A DNA stretch of 10,345 nt from DASSHC01 sp035693105 (GCA_035693105.1 DASSHC010000186.1:1-10345); one strand, 5' to 3'. Positions 1 through 7,582 are shown, counted from the first letter of the stretch. Notes: generated by a model from the sequence alone, not told the origin. Made by a program: numbers and translations.

Positions 1-30
1 TCTTCAACCTCCATGTTCTGGACACGGAAA

Positions 31-56
31 CGGGGCGAGCCACGATGGCTGCCCCG
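31..56 (-). terminator. terminator-like hairpin downstream of tRNA-Asp
   Basis: The inverted repeat pairs 31-36 with 51-56 and 38-42 with 46-50, with G37 bulged and a CGA triloop at 43-45. That gives an 11-bp GC-rich stem. On the minus strand it lies about 18 nt past the CCA end of the tRNA and is followed by GTTTCC, only a short T run. Position and stem strength fit a rho-independent terminator for the tRNA transcript; the weak T tract lowers certainty. It could also serve a gene ending leftward of the window. Confidence 0.5.
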
Positions 57-73
57 GTACCACTTGTTCTAGC

Positions 74-150
74 TGGCGGAAGCGACGGGATTCGAACCCG
101 CGATCTCAGCCTTGACAGGGCTGCATGTTAGGCCACTACACCACGCCTCC
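74..150 (-). tRNA. tRNA-Asp (anticodon GUC)
   Basis: Read on the minus strand, the sequence folds as a full cloverleaf of 77 nt including an encoded CCA (plus-strand TGG at 74-76). The acceptor stem pairs GGAGGCG with CGCTTCC, with one G-T wobble. The anticodon stem CAGCC/GGCTG encloses the loop CTGTCAA, whose anticodon GTC lies at 114-116. The T arm carries the canonical GGTTCGAATCC. The discriminator base is G, as expected for tRNA-Asp. The gene stands alone, with its own promoter at 171-200 and a hairpin after it, and diverges from the peptidase gene. Confidence 0.97.
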
Positions 151-170
151 AGGCCATTCAGGCAGACCGA

Positions 171-200
171 ATCCTACCATGAGGCGAAGAAGCGTGTCAA
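171..200 (-). promoter_or_regulatory. sigma-70 type promoter of tRNA-Asp
   Basis: On the minus strand a perfect -35 box TTGACA (195-200) is followed after 18 nt by TAGGAT (171-176), one or two changes from the -10 consensus. A transcript would start near 163-165, about 14 nt before the mature 5' end of the tRNA at 150, a normal leader length for RNase P processing. The boxes sit in the short divergent gap between the tRNA and the peptidase gene. I saw no comparable promoter facing the plus strand. Confidence 0.75.
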
Positions 201-209
201 GATTGGGGC

Positions 210-956
210 ATGATTCGAGCAGCGGTGAATCGGCACGAGATGTCGCTTACACGGTCATGGTCGCGGCGCTGCGGAGGAGCCCTGGTGCTCGCGTGCGTGG
301 TCGCGGTCTCCGCCATCGGCGTGCTCGGGTCCGCTCCGGCCCGCTCCGCGCCGCTCTTCGGGCTGCCGCTCGCTGGCGACCCCGGGCCCTCGACCTGGTA
401 CGTGACGCAGTGGTACGGGCAAACCGTCTGGAGTTTCCGCAACTGGGAGGATCTCTATAGCGCCGGTCAAGGGCTGCACTTCGGCGTGGACTTTGCCACG
501 CCTTGCGGCACGGAGGCGCACGCCATCGGGGATGGGGTTGTCTTCGCCGTCGACGGCCCGTACGGCGCGGCGCCGCACAACGTGGTCATCGATCACCAAA
601 ATGGCTACCTCTCGCTGTACGGGCACCTGCGACAGCGGTCATTTCTGCGCGTTGGCCAGCTCGTCAAACGGGGCGATGTTGTCGGCTACACCGGCGATCC
701 GGCCAGCCCGAACTGCGACCGCGCGCCGCACCTGCATCTGGAGATTCGCCGCCCGGGGATGGCCGTCGCGGTCAATCCGGTGCCGCTGATCGCCGCCGAT
801 TGGCACCGGCTGACGATCGGCGCCGATGACCTCGGCCAACGCTTCGAGCTGAACTACGCCCAGCCCGGCGCGGGGATGGATCCGCACGATCAGCCCGATG
901 TTCATTTCGGCGGGCCGGTGCTGGCGCGTGGCATGGTGGCATGGCCGGCCCGCTAG
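210..956 (+). CDS. exported M23 family (LytM-type) metallopeptidase
   Basis: Likely a zinc endopeptidase acting on peptidoglycan cross-bridges or peptides outside the cytoplasmic membrane; it could instead be a regulatory relative. Residues 11-48 look like a signal peptide: a basic SWSRR stretch, a hydrophobic core, then a small-residue ending near ARSA. The M23 core follows, with zinc ligands H90 and D94 in an HxxxD motif, H139 in YGH, and H174/H176 in HLH. The stretch after H139 (VGQLVKRGDVVGYTG) is typical of the family. The full ligand set suggests an active enzyme. C99 and C169 could form a disulfide. No LysM or SH3 cell-wall-binding domain is seen; residues 185-248 are unassigned. The start is uncertain: ATG 210 gives the longest frame, while ATG 240 gives a more ordinary signal peptide; neither has a good Shine-Dalgarno sequence. 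The end overlaps the lipoprotein gene by 16 nt. Confidence 0.9.
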   Translation: MIRAAVNRHEMSLTRSWSRRCGGALVLACVVAVSAIGVLGSAPARSAPLFGLPLAGDPGPSTWYVTQWYGQTVWSFRNWEDLYSAGQGLHFGVDFATPCGTEAHAIGDGVVFAVDGPYGAAPHNVVIDHQNGYLSLYGHLRQRSFLRVGQLVKRGDVVGYTGDPASPNCDRAPHLHLEIRRPGMAVAVNPVPLIAADWHRLTIGADDLGQRFELNYAQPGAGMDPHDQPDVHFGGPVLARGMVAWPAR

Positions 957-2137
957 GCCGCCGCGCACTGGCTCTCGCGCTCGTGCTGTTTCTGCTGGCA
1001 GCCTGTCGCGCGCCGTGGTCGAGTGGAAATTCCCCGTCGCCGGGAACCCAATCGCCTGTGACTGCCGCATCGTCTCCGGCGGCCGGCCCAGCGACGCCGA
1101 TCACGCCTGCAGCCACACCCCGACCGGCGACGCCGGGCACCGCGCCCGTGCCGACGCCGACCGCCGTCGCCACGCCAAGCCCGGTCGCGACGCCGGTTGG
1201 ATCTCCCGTACCCCCCGCAACGACGGTGGTCAGTGGAGCGATCGCGAGCTGCTGCGGCACGTTTGCCTGGGCCGACGCGGACAACGTCCTGGTCTACGAT
1301 GCTGCGTCCGGCAACCGCGCCGGGAGCTGGCTGGTCAACGTTCACAGCGGCGCGCGGCGCTACCTCGCGCCGCACTTCGGGCCGCCCTCACCGGCTGGCC
1401 TGGTCGCCGTCTCGCGCCCAGACGTGGGACAGACCGACATCCTGCGGCTCGACGGAACGGTCGTCGCGACCCTGCCAAACGGCGGCACGACGACCTGGAT
1501 CTCGCCCAACGGCTCGCGCGTCGCCTGGCTGCAGCGGGAGTCCCAGCATACCGCGAGCTCGCTCCTGGCGCGGCCGGTGCAACTTTGGACGGCCGGCATC
1601 GACGGGTCGGGAGCGCACCCCGTCATCGAACTGCTCGCCTCCGACCTCAATTGGTTGCCCGACAACCAACGCGTGCTTCTGCTGGGGCGGCGGCTCGACG
1701 GTAGCGACCCCGGCGTCTGGACGATCGATGTCACGACCGGATCCGTGGCGGTGCTGGCTGCGGCGCCGTTCCCACAGGCGCTGCACCTCGCGCCCGACGG
1801 GCAGTCGTTTGCCTTCCTCGCGACCTTTAGCGGCCACGCCGATCAGGACGGCGTCTGGGTCGTCAGCATCGATGGCGGCCGCCGTGTGCACCTTCCGGGG
1901 GTGGGCGGCGTGCGCTGGGCATCCGACTCGAGCAGCCTCTGGCAGCACCAGACTGGTACCGGGTCGGAACCTGACACGCTGGTGCGGCTCGACGCGGCCA
2001 GTGGGCGGGAGTTGCGCCGGGTGCGCCTGGGGGCTCAGGTGCGCACGGATGTCTGGGCGATCTCGCCCGGCGGTGATGCTGTCGTCTACTGGCGCGACGC
2101 CGACGGCGCGGTCGTCGTCGAGCCGCTGCCGCGCTAG
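941..2137 (+). CDS. lipoprotein with Pro/Thr-rich linker and TolB-like beta-propeller
   Basis: A probable surface or envelope lipoprotein of unknown specific role. Residues 1-22 are a type II signal peptide: a basic GRR n-region, a hydrophobic core, and the lipobox L19-A20-A21-C22. Residues 30-97 are a low-complexity linker of Pro, Thr, Ala and Ser, as in proteins held away from the membrane. From about residue 100 to the end there are repeated blade-like units such as WISPNGSRVAWLQ, LAPDGQSFAFLA and ISPGGDAVVYWRD, the PD40/TolB style of beta-propeller. Such propellers usually bind proteins or ligands rather than catalyse. C104 and C105 are adjacent at the propeller entry. The gene starts inside the end of the peptidase gene (16-nt overlap), so the two are probably co-translated and may work together at the cell wall. 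The stop overlaps the stop of the convergent flippase gene. Confidence 0.85.
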   Translation: MAGPLGRRALALALVLFLLAACRAPWSSGNSPSPGTQSPVTAASSPAAGPATPITPAATPRPATPGTAPVPTPTAVATPSPVATPVGSPVPPATTVVSGAIASCCGTFAWADADNVLVYDAASGNRAGSWLVNVHSGARRYLAPHFGPPSPAGLVAVSRPDVGQTDILRLDGTVVATLPNGGTTTWISPNGSRVAWLQRESQHTASSLLARPVQLWTAGIDGSGAHPVIELLASDLNWLPDNQRVLLLGRRLDGSDPGVWTIDVTTGSVAVLAAAPFPQALHLAPDGQSFAFLATFSGHADQDGVWVVSIDGGRRVHLPGVGGVRWASDSSSLWQHQTGTGSEPDTLVRLDAASGRELRRVRLGAQVRTDVWAISPGGDAVVYWRDADGAVVVEPLPR

Positions 2138-3720
2138 GGAAGCGCGGGCCGTGCGCGGCCGACGACTGCCCGCGCGATCTCGGCCTCGGTGCGGCCGAGC
2201 GTGCCGCTGACGACCAGGATGCCGGCGTAGGCGAGCAATCCACAGCCGAAAGCGGGGAATGGGCCCAGCCGGTAGGTCAGCAGCTCGACCACTCCCATGC
2301 CCAGGGCGGCCAGCGCGGGTTTGCCCATGAAGCCGAGCCAGCCGGGATTGCCCAGCACGCGGCGCATGGCGATGGCCAGCGGCACAAAGAGCACCGCCTC
2401 GGTGGCCACCGTAATCGCGGAGGAGGCCATGTAGCTGAAGCGTGGCACGAGCAACAGGTTGGCGCCGAGGTTGAAGGCGGCGCCGAGGGCGAAGGCCACG
2501 CTGATGGTGCGCTGCCGGTCGACCGCGATCAGCACGTACTGCGTGACACCATTGACATAACTCAGCGGAAGAAACCAGATCAGGATGCGCAGCGCGTTGG
2601 CCGAGCCGGGGAGGAAGGCGTCGCCGGCCAGCAGCCGGATCAAATCGGGCGCGAAGAGCATCGTGCCGAGCGTCACGGGCCAAGCGATCACGCCCAGTAG
2701 CTTGGCAGCCAGCCGATACGTCGCCATCAGCCGCTCGCGCTCGTGAATGGCATGACGCGCCAGCAGCGGGAAGACGGCCAGGGTGAAGTAGGCGGGGATC
2801 AGGAGCAGCATGTTGATGAATTTGTAGGCCGCGTCGTAGACACCGACGGCCTGGTCGCCGTGCTCGGCCTGGATGATCGGTACGTCGGCCCGGAAGAAGA
2901 GATTGACCAGCAGCGCGTTGAGCAGAAGTGGCCAGGAGATCGAGATCAGCCAACCCGCTTCGGCGCGGGTCAGACGCCACTCGGGCGTGATATCGAGCTG
3001 GCGCAGCGCCAGGCGAAAGGCAACGGCGGAGAGGATGGTCGTCCCGAGCGCGACGGCGGCCAGCCCGATGACGCCGAATCCAGCCAGGAGAACCGCGAGA
3101 CCGAAACCGGCGCGGCTGAAATTGGTCAGCACGTTCAGGAGCGCCGGGAAACTCATGCGCTCGAAGCCGTTGAAGACCGCGTTGACGGCGTCCGCCAGGC
3201 TGCCGGGGATCACCGCCAGGCAGAGCAGGAGGATGGCCACGATGCTGTCGTAGGAGAGCGCCGACCAGCGGGCGCTGCCGGCGACGTAGGCCGCGACCGC
3301 CGGCACCAGAGCGCCGAGCACCACGAGCCGCAGCAGCGTGGTGGCGCCGAGGAGCCGGCCTGCCCGCTCTGGCGCGCGGGCGACCTCGCGCGTAGCGAGG
3401 ACACCCAGACCGAAATCCGAGAGCGTCTTGACGTACAGCCAGACGATGATCGCCAGCGCGTAGCGCCCGTTGCCGGTGACGCCGAGCAGGCGCAGAGTGA
3501 AGGCGGCAAAGACGAGATCGACGCCGCGATTGACCAATTGACCGGCGATCGGGATCGCGCTGTTGGTGAAAACGCGACGCGCGGTGCTGTCGCTCAGGCT
3601 CAAGCGCGGCGCGGCCGGCAGCCCATGCCAGGCGACGGCCAGCAAGACCACGGCCCAAAATAGGCCGCCGGCGGCGAAGAAGAGGTGGGCGAGGGAGGAG
3701 TGTACCAGCAGGTCGAGCAC
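2134..3720 (-). CDS. Wzx-type polysaccharide flippase (MOP superfamily)
   Basis: A multi-pass membrane protein of 528 residues that most likely moves undecaprenyl-linked oligosaccharide across the membrane. From about residue 50 the sequence has the polysaccharide-biosynthesis (RfbX/Wzx) pattern: an NSAIPIAGQLVNRGVDLV opening, then LRLLGVTGNGRYALAI and DFGLGVLATREVAR, with many hydrophobic helices (about 12-14) and a YDAAYKFINMLLLIPAYF segment typical of the family. Residues 10-33 add a further hydrophobic helix before the usual domain start, so the N-terminus is a little long. The start is GTG at 3720, with no clear Shine-Dalgarno sequence, 9 nt after the stop of the small membrane protein gene, so coupling by re-initiation is likely. 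It is the last gene of the operon, and its TAG shares CTAG with the convergent lipoprotein gene. A peptidoglycan-lipid flippase (MurJ) seems less likely from the motifs and the glycan-gene context. Confidence 0.88.
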   Translation of the reverse strand: MLDLLVHSSLAHLFFAAGGLFWAVVLLAVAWHGLPAAPRLSLSDSTARRVFTNSAIPIAGQLVNRGVDLVFAAFTLRLLGVTGNGRYALAIIVWLYVKTLSDFGLGVLATREVARAPERAGRLLGATTLLRLVVLGALVPAVAAYVAGSARWSALSYDSIVAILLLCLAVIPGSLADAVNAVFNGFERMSFPALLNVLTNFSRAGFGLAVLLAGFGVIGLAAVALGTTILSAVAFRLALRQLDITPEWRLTRAEAGWLISISWPLLLNALLVNLFFRADVPIIQAEHGDQAVGVYDAAYKFINMLLLIPAYFTLAVFPLLARHAIHERERLMATYRLAAKLLGVIAWPVTLGTMLFAPDLIRLLAGDAFLPGSANALRILIWFLPLSYVNGVTQYVLIAVDRQRTISVAFALGAAFNLGANLLLVPRFSYMASSAITVATEAVLFVPLAIAMRRVLGNPGWLGFMGKPALAALGMGVVELLTYRLGPFPAFGCGLLAYAGILVVSGTLGRTEAEIARAVVGRARPALP

Positions 3721-3729
3721 GGAACTAGC

Positions 3730-3900
3730 CTACGACGCGTGCAGCAGGAGGATCAACGCCACGGCGCCGCACATCGCGATAAGCGCGAGGTACATCAGCG
3801 CCGCCACCAGCAGCGTCCAGCGCCGCGCCCGCTTCAAGCGTCGCTCGAGCTCGCGCGCCTCCTCCGGCGTCCGCTCGCTAGACGAACGCTCCTCACTCAT
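3730..3900 (-). CDS. small single-pass membrane protein, 56 residues
   Basis: No family recognised. The frame reads MSEERSSSERTPEEARE..., giving a charged, helix-forming N-terminal half (residues 9-27, rich in E and R, ending KRARRW) followed by one hydrophobic helix at about 29-53 and a short HAS tail. The basic KRARR just before the helix predicts the N-terminus inside the cell. Support for translation is strong: GGAGGT lies 6 nt before the ATG, and the start overlaps the glycosyltransferase stop as ATGA (3897-3900). It ends 9 nt before the flippase GTG and is in the same frame as it, separated by TAG and three codons. A role as an accessory or stabilising subunit of the flippase or glycosyltransferase is inference from position only. 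Confidence 0.8.
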   Translation of the reverse strand: MSEERSSSERTPEEARELERRLKRARRWTLLVAALMYLALIAMCGAVALILLLHAS

Positions 3901-5012
3901 GCCGCCACCTCCCGGTAGACCGCCAGCGTTGACCGTGCCGCACGCTCCCAGGTGAACCGCGCCGCCCAGGCGGGACCCGCCGCCGCCAGGCGTCGCTGGC
4001 GCGCGGGGTCGTCGAGCAGCGAAAGCATTGCCTGTGTGATGGCCTCGTCGCTCGCGGGAGAGACCAGCAGGGCGAGCTCGCCGACCAGCTCGGGGAGCGC
4101 CCCCCGATCGCCGGCGATGGCCGCCGCGCCGCAGGCCATAGCCTCCAGCACCGGCAGCCCGAAGCCTTCGTACCAGGAAGGATAGACCAGTGCTGTACTG
4201 GCGGCGTAGAGCGCCGGCAGCCAGCGATCGTCGACGAAGCGTAGGAAGCGCACGGGGAGCCGCTGGGCGGCTGCTTCGATGCGCGCCACGATCGGCTCGG
4301 CCAGCCAGCCGGGCTGCCCGATGATCACCAGCGCGGCCTCCGGATAGACCTGCCGCACGCGCTCGAAGGCGCGCAGCAGGGCCAGGTGGTTCTTGCGCGG
4401 CTCGATCGTGCCGACGATCAGGAAGTACGGCTGGCGCAGCGCGAAGAGGCGCAGCGCGTTCTCGATCTCCTCCGGCAGCGGGGGCCGGAACCGGCGGTCG
4501 ATCCCGTTCGGGATCGCGACGACCCGGTCGGGGTCGAGGCCGTAGTGTTCGATCAGATCGCCGCGGGTCGTCTCGGAGACTGCCAGTACCCGCGCGGCGC
4601 GCGCCAGCGTGCGTGGCACGGCGGCTTCCAGGTAGCGTCGCAGCGCCGGATGAGCAAACTCCGGCGCGATCAGATACGAGAGGTCGTGGATGGTGGCGAT
4701 GGCGGGCGCGCGGCTCGGCGGTGCCACGAAGTCGGGCGCGTGGGCGAGATCAATGGGTCCGATCAGGCGCTCCAGCGTGACCGGCAGCCCGAGCCGCTGC
4801 CAGCCGATGGTGAGCCAGCGCGACGGCAGCGGAAGCCGCCGGGGGATGACGTTGGCCGCCAGGGGAGCGTCGGAGGCGCAGTCGGAGGCATACCAGAGCA
4901 GGAACTCATCACTGGGCGCCTCGGCGAGCAGGGCATCGATCAGGTCGCGGGTGTAGCGGCCGACTCCGCCGCGCTGGCGCAGCGCCGCGGTGTAATCGAT
5001 CGCCACGCGCAT
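3897..5012 (-). CDS. GT4 family glycosyltransferase (GT-B fold)
   Basis: A cytoplasmic retaining sugar transferase of 371 residues, most likely adding a sugar to a lipid-linked acceptor during glycan repeat assembly. The N-terminal acceptor domain has the GGVGRY glycine motif (15-20) and HD at 109-110. The C-terminal donor domain (PF00534 type) opens with VGTIEPRKN (R206, K207, expected to contact the nucleotide phosphates) and contains the E-x7-E motif YEGFGLPVLE with E282 and E290. The length is normal for GT4. The closest style is the mannosyltransferase/MtfB-like subgroup, but donor sugar cannot be read from sequence; UDP-xylose, made two genes upstream, is only a possibility. ATG 5012 follows the previous stop by 6 nt with a weak Shine-Dalgarno sequence. 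The stop overlaps the next start as ATGA. Confidence 0.92.
   Translation of the reverse strand: MRVAIDYTAALRQRGGVGRYTRDLIDALLAEAPSDEFLLWYASDCASDAPLAANVIPRRLPLPSRWLTIGWQRLGLPVTLERLIGPIDLAHAPDFVAPPSRAPAIATIHDLSYLIAPEFAHPALRRYLEAAVPRTLARAARVLAVSETTRGDLIEHYGLDPDRVVAIPNGIDRRFRPPLPEEIENALRLFALRQPYFLIVGTIEPRKNHLALLRAFERVRQVYPEAALVIIGQPGWLAEPIVARIEAAAQRLPVRFLRFVDDRWLPALYAASTALVYPSWYEGFGLPVLEAMACGAAAIAGDRGALPELVGELALLVSPASDEAITQAMLSLLDDPARQRRLAAAGPAWAARFTWERAARSTLAVYREVAA
3907..3912 (-). promoter_or_regulatory. ribosome binding site of the 56-residue membrane protein
   Basis: On the minus strand GGAGGT lies within the last codons of the glycosyltransferase gene, 6 nt before the ATG at 3900. This near-perfect Shine-Dalgarno sequence at ideal spacing is the main evidence that the small frame is translated. 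Confidence 0.75.
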
Positions 5013-5018
5013 GGGTGG

Positions 5019-6053
5019 CTACCGCCAGCGCCAGCGAGCGGCGAGGTAGACCAGGCCGCCGACCAGCAGCACGCTCCAGTACGCGACAATGCGATCGAGG
5101 AAGGCCATCGACGCGGCGGTGTTCTGTCCAACATGCAGCAGCGCCAGTGTGCCGACTGTCCCCAGTTCGACGATACCCAGGCCGGCGGGGGTGATCGGGA
5201 CCGCGGTCAGCAGGCTGACCAGCAGCGCCACCAGCAGCGCCGCGCCGACCGAGACGCCGGCGTGCAGCGACAGCCCGACGAGAAAGAAGCGCAGCCCCTC
5301 GAAGAGCCAGATCACCACGGTCAGGACGATCAGCGTGGGAAGCCGCGAGAAGGAGCCAAACGCTCCTTCCTCCAGGCGAATGTACGCCTCACGGAAGCGG
5401 TGCGGCACCAGCGCGCGTAGGTGGTGCCGCATCCGAAAGGCGACCAAGACCGCGACGACCAGCAGCACACCAAGGCCGGCGCCGACGTAGAGCCAATCGG
5501 AGATGCTCCTGGGAATGTGGCGCCCGAAGACGAGGAAGCCCGAGGCCAGCAAGAGCACGCCGAGGCCGACCAGATCGGCGAGCCGCTCGGCGAAGATCGT
5601 GCCTAGCGACGCGCTGAACGAGGCGCCGGAGCGCTGGCGCAGCGCATAGCCGCGATAGGCGTCGCCGAGCTTGGCGGGGACGAGGCAGTTGACGAACCAG
5701 GAGAGGATGTAGATGACGTAGAAGCCACCGAGGCGGGGCAGCTGCCGGCCGGGCTCGGGGCGCACGTCGGCGCTCGCGAGCAACGAGCGCCAGCGGGCAG
5801 CGCGCAGAGTGAACGAGCCGTAGTAGACGGCGAAGGCTGCCAGCAGATACCAGGGATTGGCGCCGCGCATCTGCTCGAGCACGTCGCCGAGGTTCAGATT
5901 GAAACGAGAGAGCGCGAAGAGGATGACGCCGGCCGCGATGACGAACGAGGCGAGGGTTCGCGGCTTGAGCACCCGACGCGCCAGCGAAACCTCGGACGCC
6001 GGTTCCGGCACGGGCGTCGTGAGCAACGGTTCTTCCACAGGTCGTCCAACCAT
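5019..6053 (-). CDS. YbhN/AglD-like flippase-like integral membrane protein (PF03706)
   Basis: A 344-residue protein of the family formerly DUF318/UPF0104, related to the membrane half of MprF (lysyl-phosphatidylglycerol synthase) but without the aminoacyl-transfer domain. Members are linked to lipid translocation or to glycolipid and hopanoid steps; the reaction here is unknown. Residues 1-30 are a polar cytoplasmic tail; about eight hydrophobic helices follow from residue 33. Family landmarks are visible: NCLVPAKLGDAYRG (122-135), ERLAD (156-160) and PITPAGLGIVE (286-296). The gene lies directly before the glycosyltransferase (6 nt) and overlaps the previous gene by one base (TGATG), so coupled translation is likely. 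In glycan clusters these proteins often accompany GT4 or GT2 enzymes, which suggests handling of a lipid-linked intermediate. Confidence 0.88.
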   Translation of the reverse strand: MVGRPVEEPLLTTPVPEPASEVSLARRVLKPRTLASFVIAAGVILFALSRFNLNLGDVLEQMRGANPWYLLAAFAVYYGSFTLRAARWRSLLASADVRPEPGRQLPRLGGFYVIYILSWFVNCLVPAKLGDAYRGYALRQRSGASFSASLGTIFAERLADLVGLGVLLLASGFLVFGRHIPRSISDWLYVGAGLGVLLVVAVLVAFRMRHHLRALVPHRFREAYIRLEEGAFGSFSRLPTLIVLTVVIWLFEGLRFFLVGLSLHAGVSVGAALLVALLVSLLTAVPITPAGLGIVELGTVGTLALLHVGQNTAASMAFLDRIVAYWSVLLVGGLVYLAARWRWR

Positions 6054-7571
6054 CAGGTGCTGATCGCCTCAACTCGTTGAGCGTGGTCCTCCTCCGCGGG
6101 GAGGAAGCGCCAGCCGATGATGGCGAGCGCCCAGACTGCCGAGAGCTGGATCCCGAGATTGAGCACGTGCAAGTCCTCGACCACGTTATGCACCATCACG
6201 GCGACGGTGACGCCCACCGCACCGACTCCGAGCGCGCGGCCCAGGCCGGTCGGAGCCTCTCTCGCAGACCGGAAGCATACCAGGAGCGCGCCGGTGATGA
6301 GCAAGAGGTAACTGATCAAGCCGATGGCACCGGTCTCGGCGGCCGCTTGAATGTAATAGTTGTGGGCATGGCCGCGCGAGACGGTGAAGGCCGGGTTGAC
6401 AGCGAAGTCGGCGAAGCGGCCGTTGAAATTGCCGGCGCCTACTCCACTCAGCGGATGCGCCAGGAACATCGCGATGCCGGTCTGCCAGTGAGCCATCCGC
6501 TCCACGGCGGCGAAGTTCTCGTCCGTGAGTAGAACATCGTTGGAATTGAAATACGTCAACTGGCCGGTCAACTGCTGGTAGCGATCCTGGATGGCGGCCG
6601 GCGCGTAGTGAACGCCGCCGGCGGCGAAGATGAGCCCGGCGAATATGACCGCCGCCGCCGCCAGCAGCGAGGCGCGCCGTCCGGAGACCAGGAGCATCGC
6701 CAGCCCCCCGGCCGCGATGCCGAGCCAGGCCCCACGCGAGAAGCTCATCACGATGCCGGCGAAGCCGAGCAACGCGGCGAAGGTCAGCCAGGCGCTGAGG
6801 AGGGTGCCGCGCAGCAGGTGTCGCCGAGCGGTGCGGCTGGCCGCCATGCCGGACACGCGCTCGCCACGGTAGCGCAGCCAGGCGGCGCGTGTTTGCGCCA
6901 GCGACCAGAGCGCCGTAACCGCCAACAGTGGCGTCGTCATCTCCAGGTAACCGGCGTAGCTGTTGGGCATGCCGAAGGTGCCGAAAGCTCGTGAGACGCG
7001 CGAGGTGATGGCGTAGCTGGCCGGACCGAGGTTGGCGAGTCCTTGCACCAGACCGAGAGATGCCTCCGCCGCCGCCCCGGCGCCCATAACCGCGACGAGC
7101 AGGAGCACCCCACGCCGCGTACGCACGGCGTAGAGGACCAGAATCAGCGCGACGACGGTGACGCTCCACTGGTAGAAGACGTCGATGCCGGGGGCGAGCT
7201 GCCTGGCTCCCAGCAGCGAGAGCAGGATCGCGCTCAGGTAGAGGCCAAAGGGCGCCAGCAGCCAGGTGCCGCGCATCCGCTCGCCGCGCGTGGGGAGCTG
7301 GAGCGCCAAGGCGGCGATCGCGGCGGCCAGCGCCAGCCGCGTACCGGTTACCGACGCGCCACCCACGACGAGCGCGCCGACATCCTGCGCCGGGACAGAG
7401 AGGATCAGCATGATCGGCGCGAGCACGGGGTTGAGCAGCAAAGCCACCCCCAGCGCGATCGCCGGAATCACGACCAGGTTGAGCGGATAGATGGGGACGG
7501 CGATGACGGCGGCCGCCAGCAACGCCAATACGACTCCCGCGCGCGAAGTGGTGGCCAGAGGCGCGGGGCGG

Positions 7572-7582
<11 letters not shown>
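6053..7582 (-). CDS. O-antigen ligase/polymerase-like membrane protein (Wzy_C, second copy)
   Basis: A polytopic protein of 509 residues expected to polymerise lipid-linked repeat units or transfer finished glycan to an acceptor on the outer face of the membrane. Wzy_C (PF04932) landmarks: RAFGTFGMPNSYAGYLEM (198-215), SFSRG (280-284), HPLSGVGAGNF (376-386) and GHAHN (404-408); the long loop between about 325 and 410 is the usual large external loop. The conserved Arg and His residues are present, so it looks functional. The TTG at 7582 overlaps the decarboxylase gene by 11 nt and has a poor Shine-Dalgarno sequence. An in-frame TTG at 7528 has GGGAG 5 nt upstream and would give 491 residues, slightly shortening the first helix; the choice is open. 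Ligase and polymerase roles cannot be told apart by sequence. It is unlike the other Wzy_C-type protein in this operon in length and motif wording. Confidence 0.9.

Noticed and set aside
1..14. Possible minus-strand gene start (ATG at 14, reading MEVE) leaving the window.
   Set aside because: Only four codons are visible and there is no clear Shine-Dalgarno sequence, so nothing can be claimed.
3..131. Plus-strand open frame starting FNLHVLDTETGRAT and running across the tRNA.
   Set aside because: The later part (GIRTRDLSL) is the well-known false peptide read from the antisense of a tRNA T arm and anticodon arm. The first 14 codons resemble a propeller blade but are too short to support a gene end, and the frame runs through a hairpin and a tRNA.
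1197..2210. Plus-strand frame of 337 codons inside the lipoprotein gene.
   Set aside because: Low-quality Arg/Ser/Pro-rich translation without domains; the competing frame has a lipobox and propeller repeats.
1388..3658. Very long minus-strand open frame of about 756 codons spanning two genes.
   Set aside because: Its composition is Arg, Ala, Pro and Gly rich with no recognisable motif, it lies antisense to the lipoprotein gene and out of frame over the flippase gene, and both of those have clear family signatures. It is a GC-driven shadow.
2743..3663. Plus-strand frame of 306 codons opposite the flippase gene.
   Set aside because: Hydrophilic low-complexity mirror of a hydrophobic membrane protein gene, with no recognisable domain.
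4386..5420. Plus-strand frame of 344 codons opposite the GT4 and YbhN-like genes.
   Set aside because: Translation is Gln/Asp/Arg/Gly rich and motif-free, typical of the antisense of GC-rich genes; the minus-strand frames carry diagnostic motifs.
3664..6628. A near-identical 16-17 nt string (GCCGCCGGCGGCGAAGA) at about 3664 and 6612.
   Set aside because: In both places it encodes a FAAGG stretch in a membrane helix region; in GC-rich DNA this is a chance codon match, with no flanking similarity or sign of a mobile repeat.
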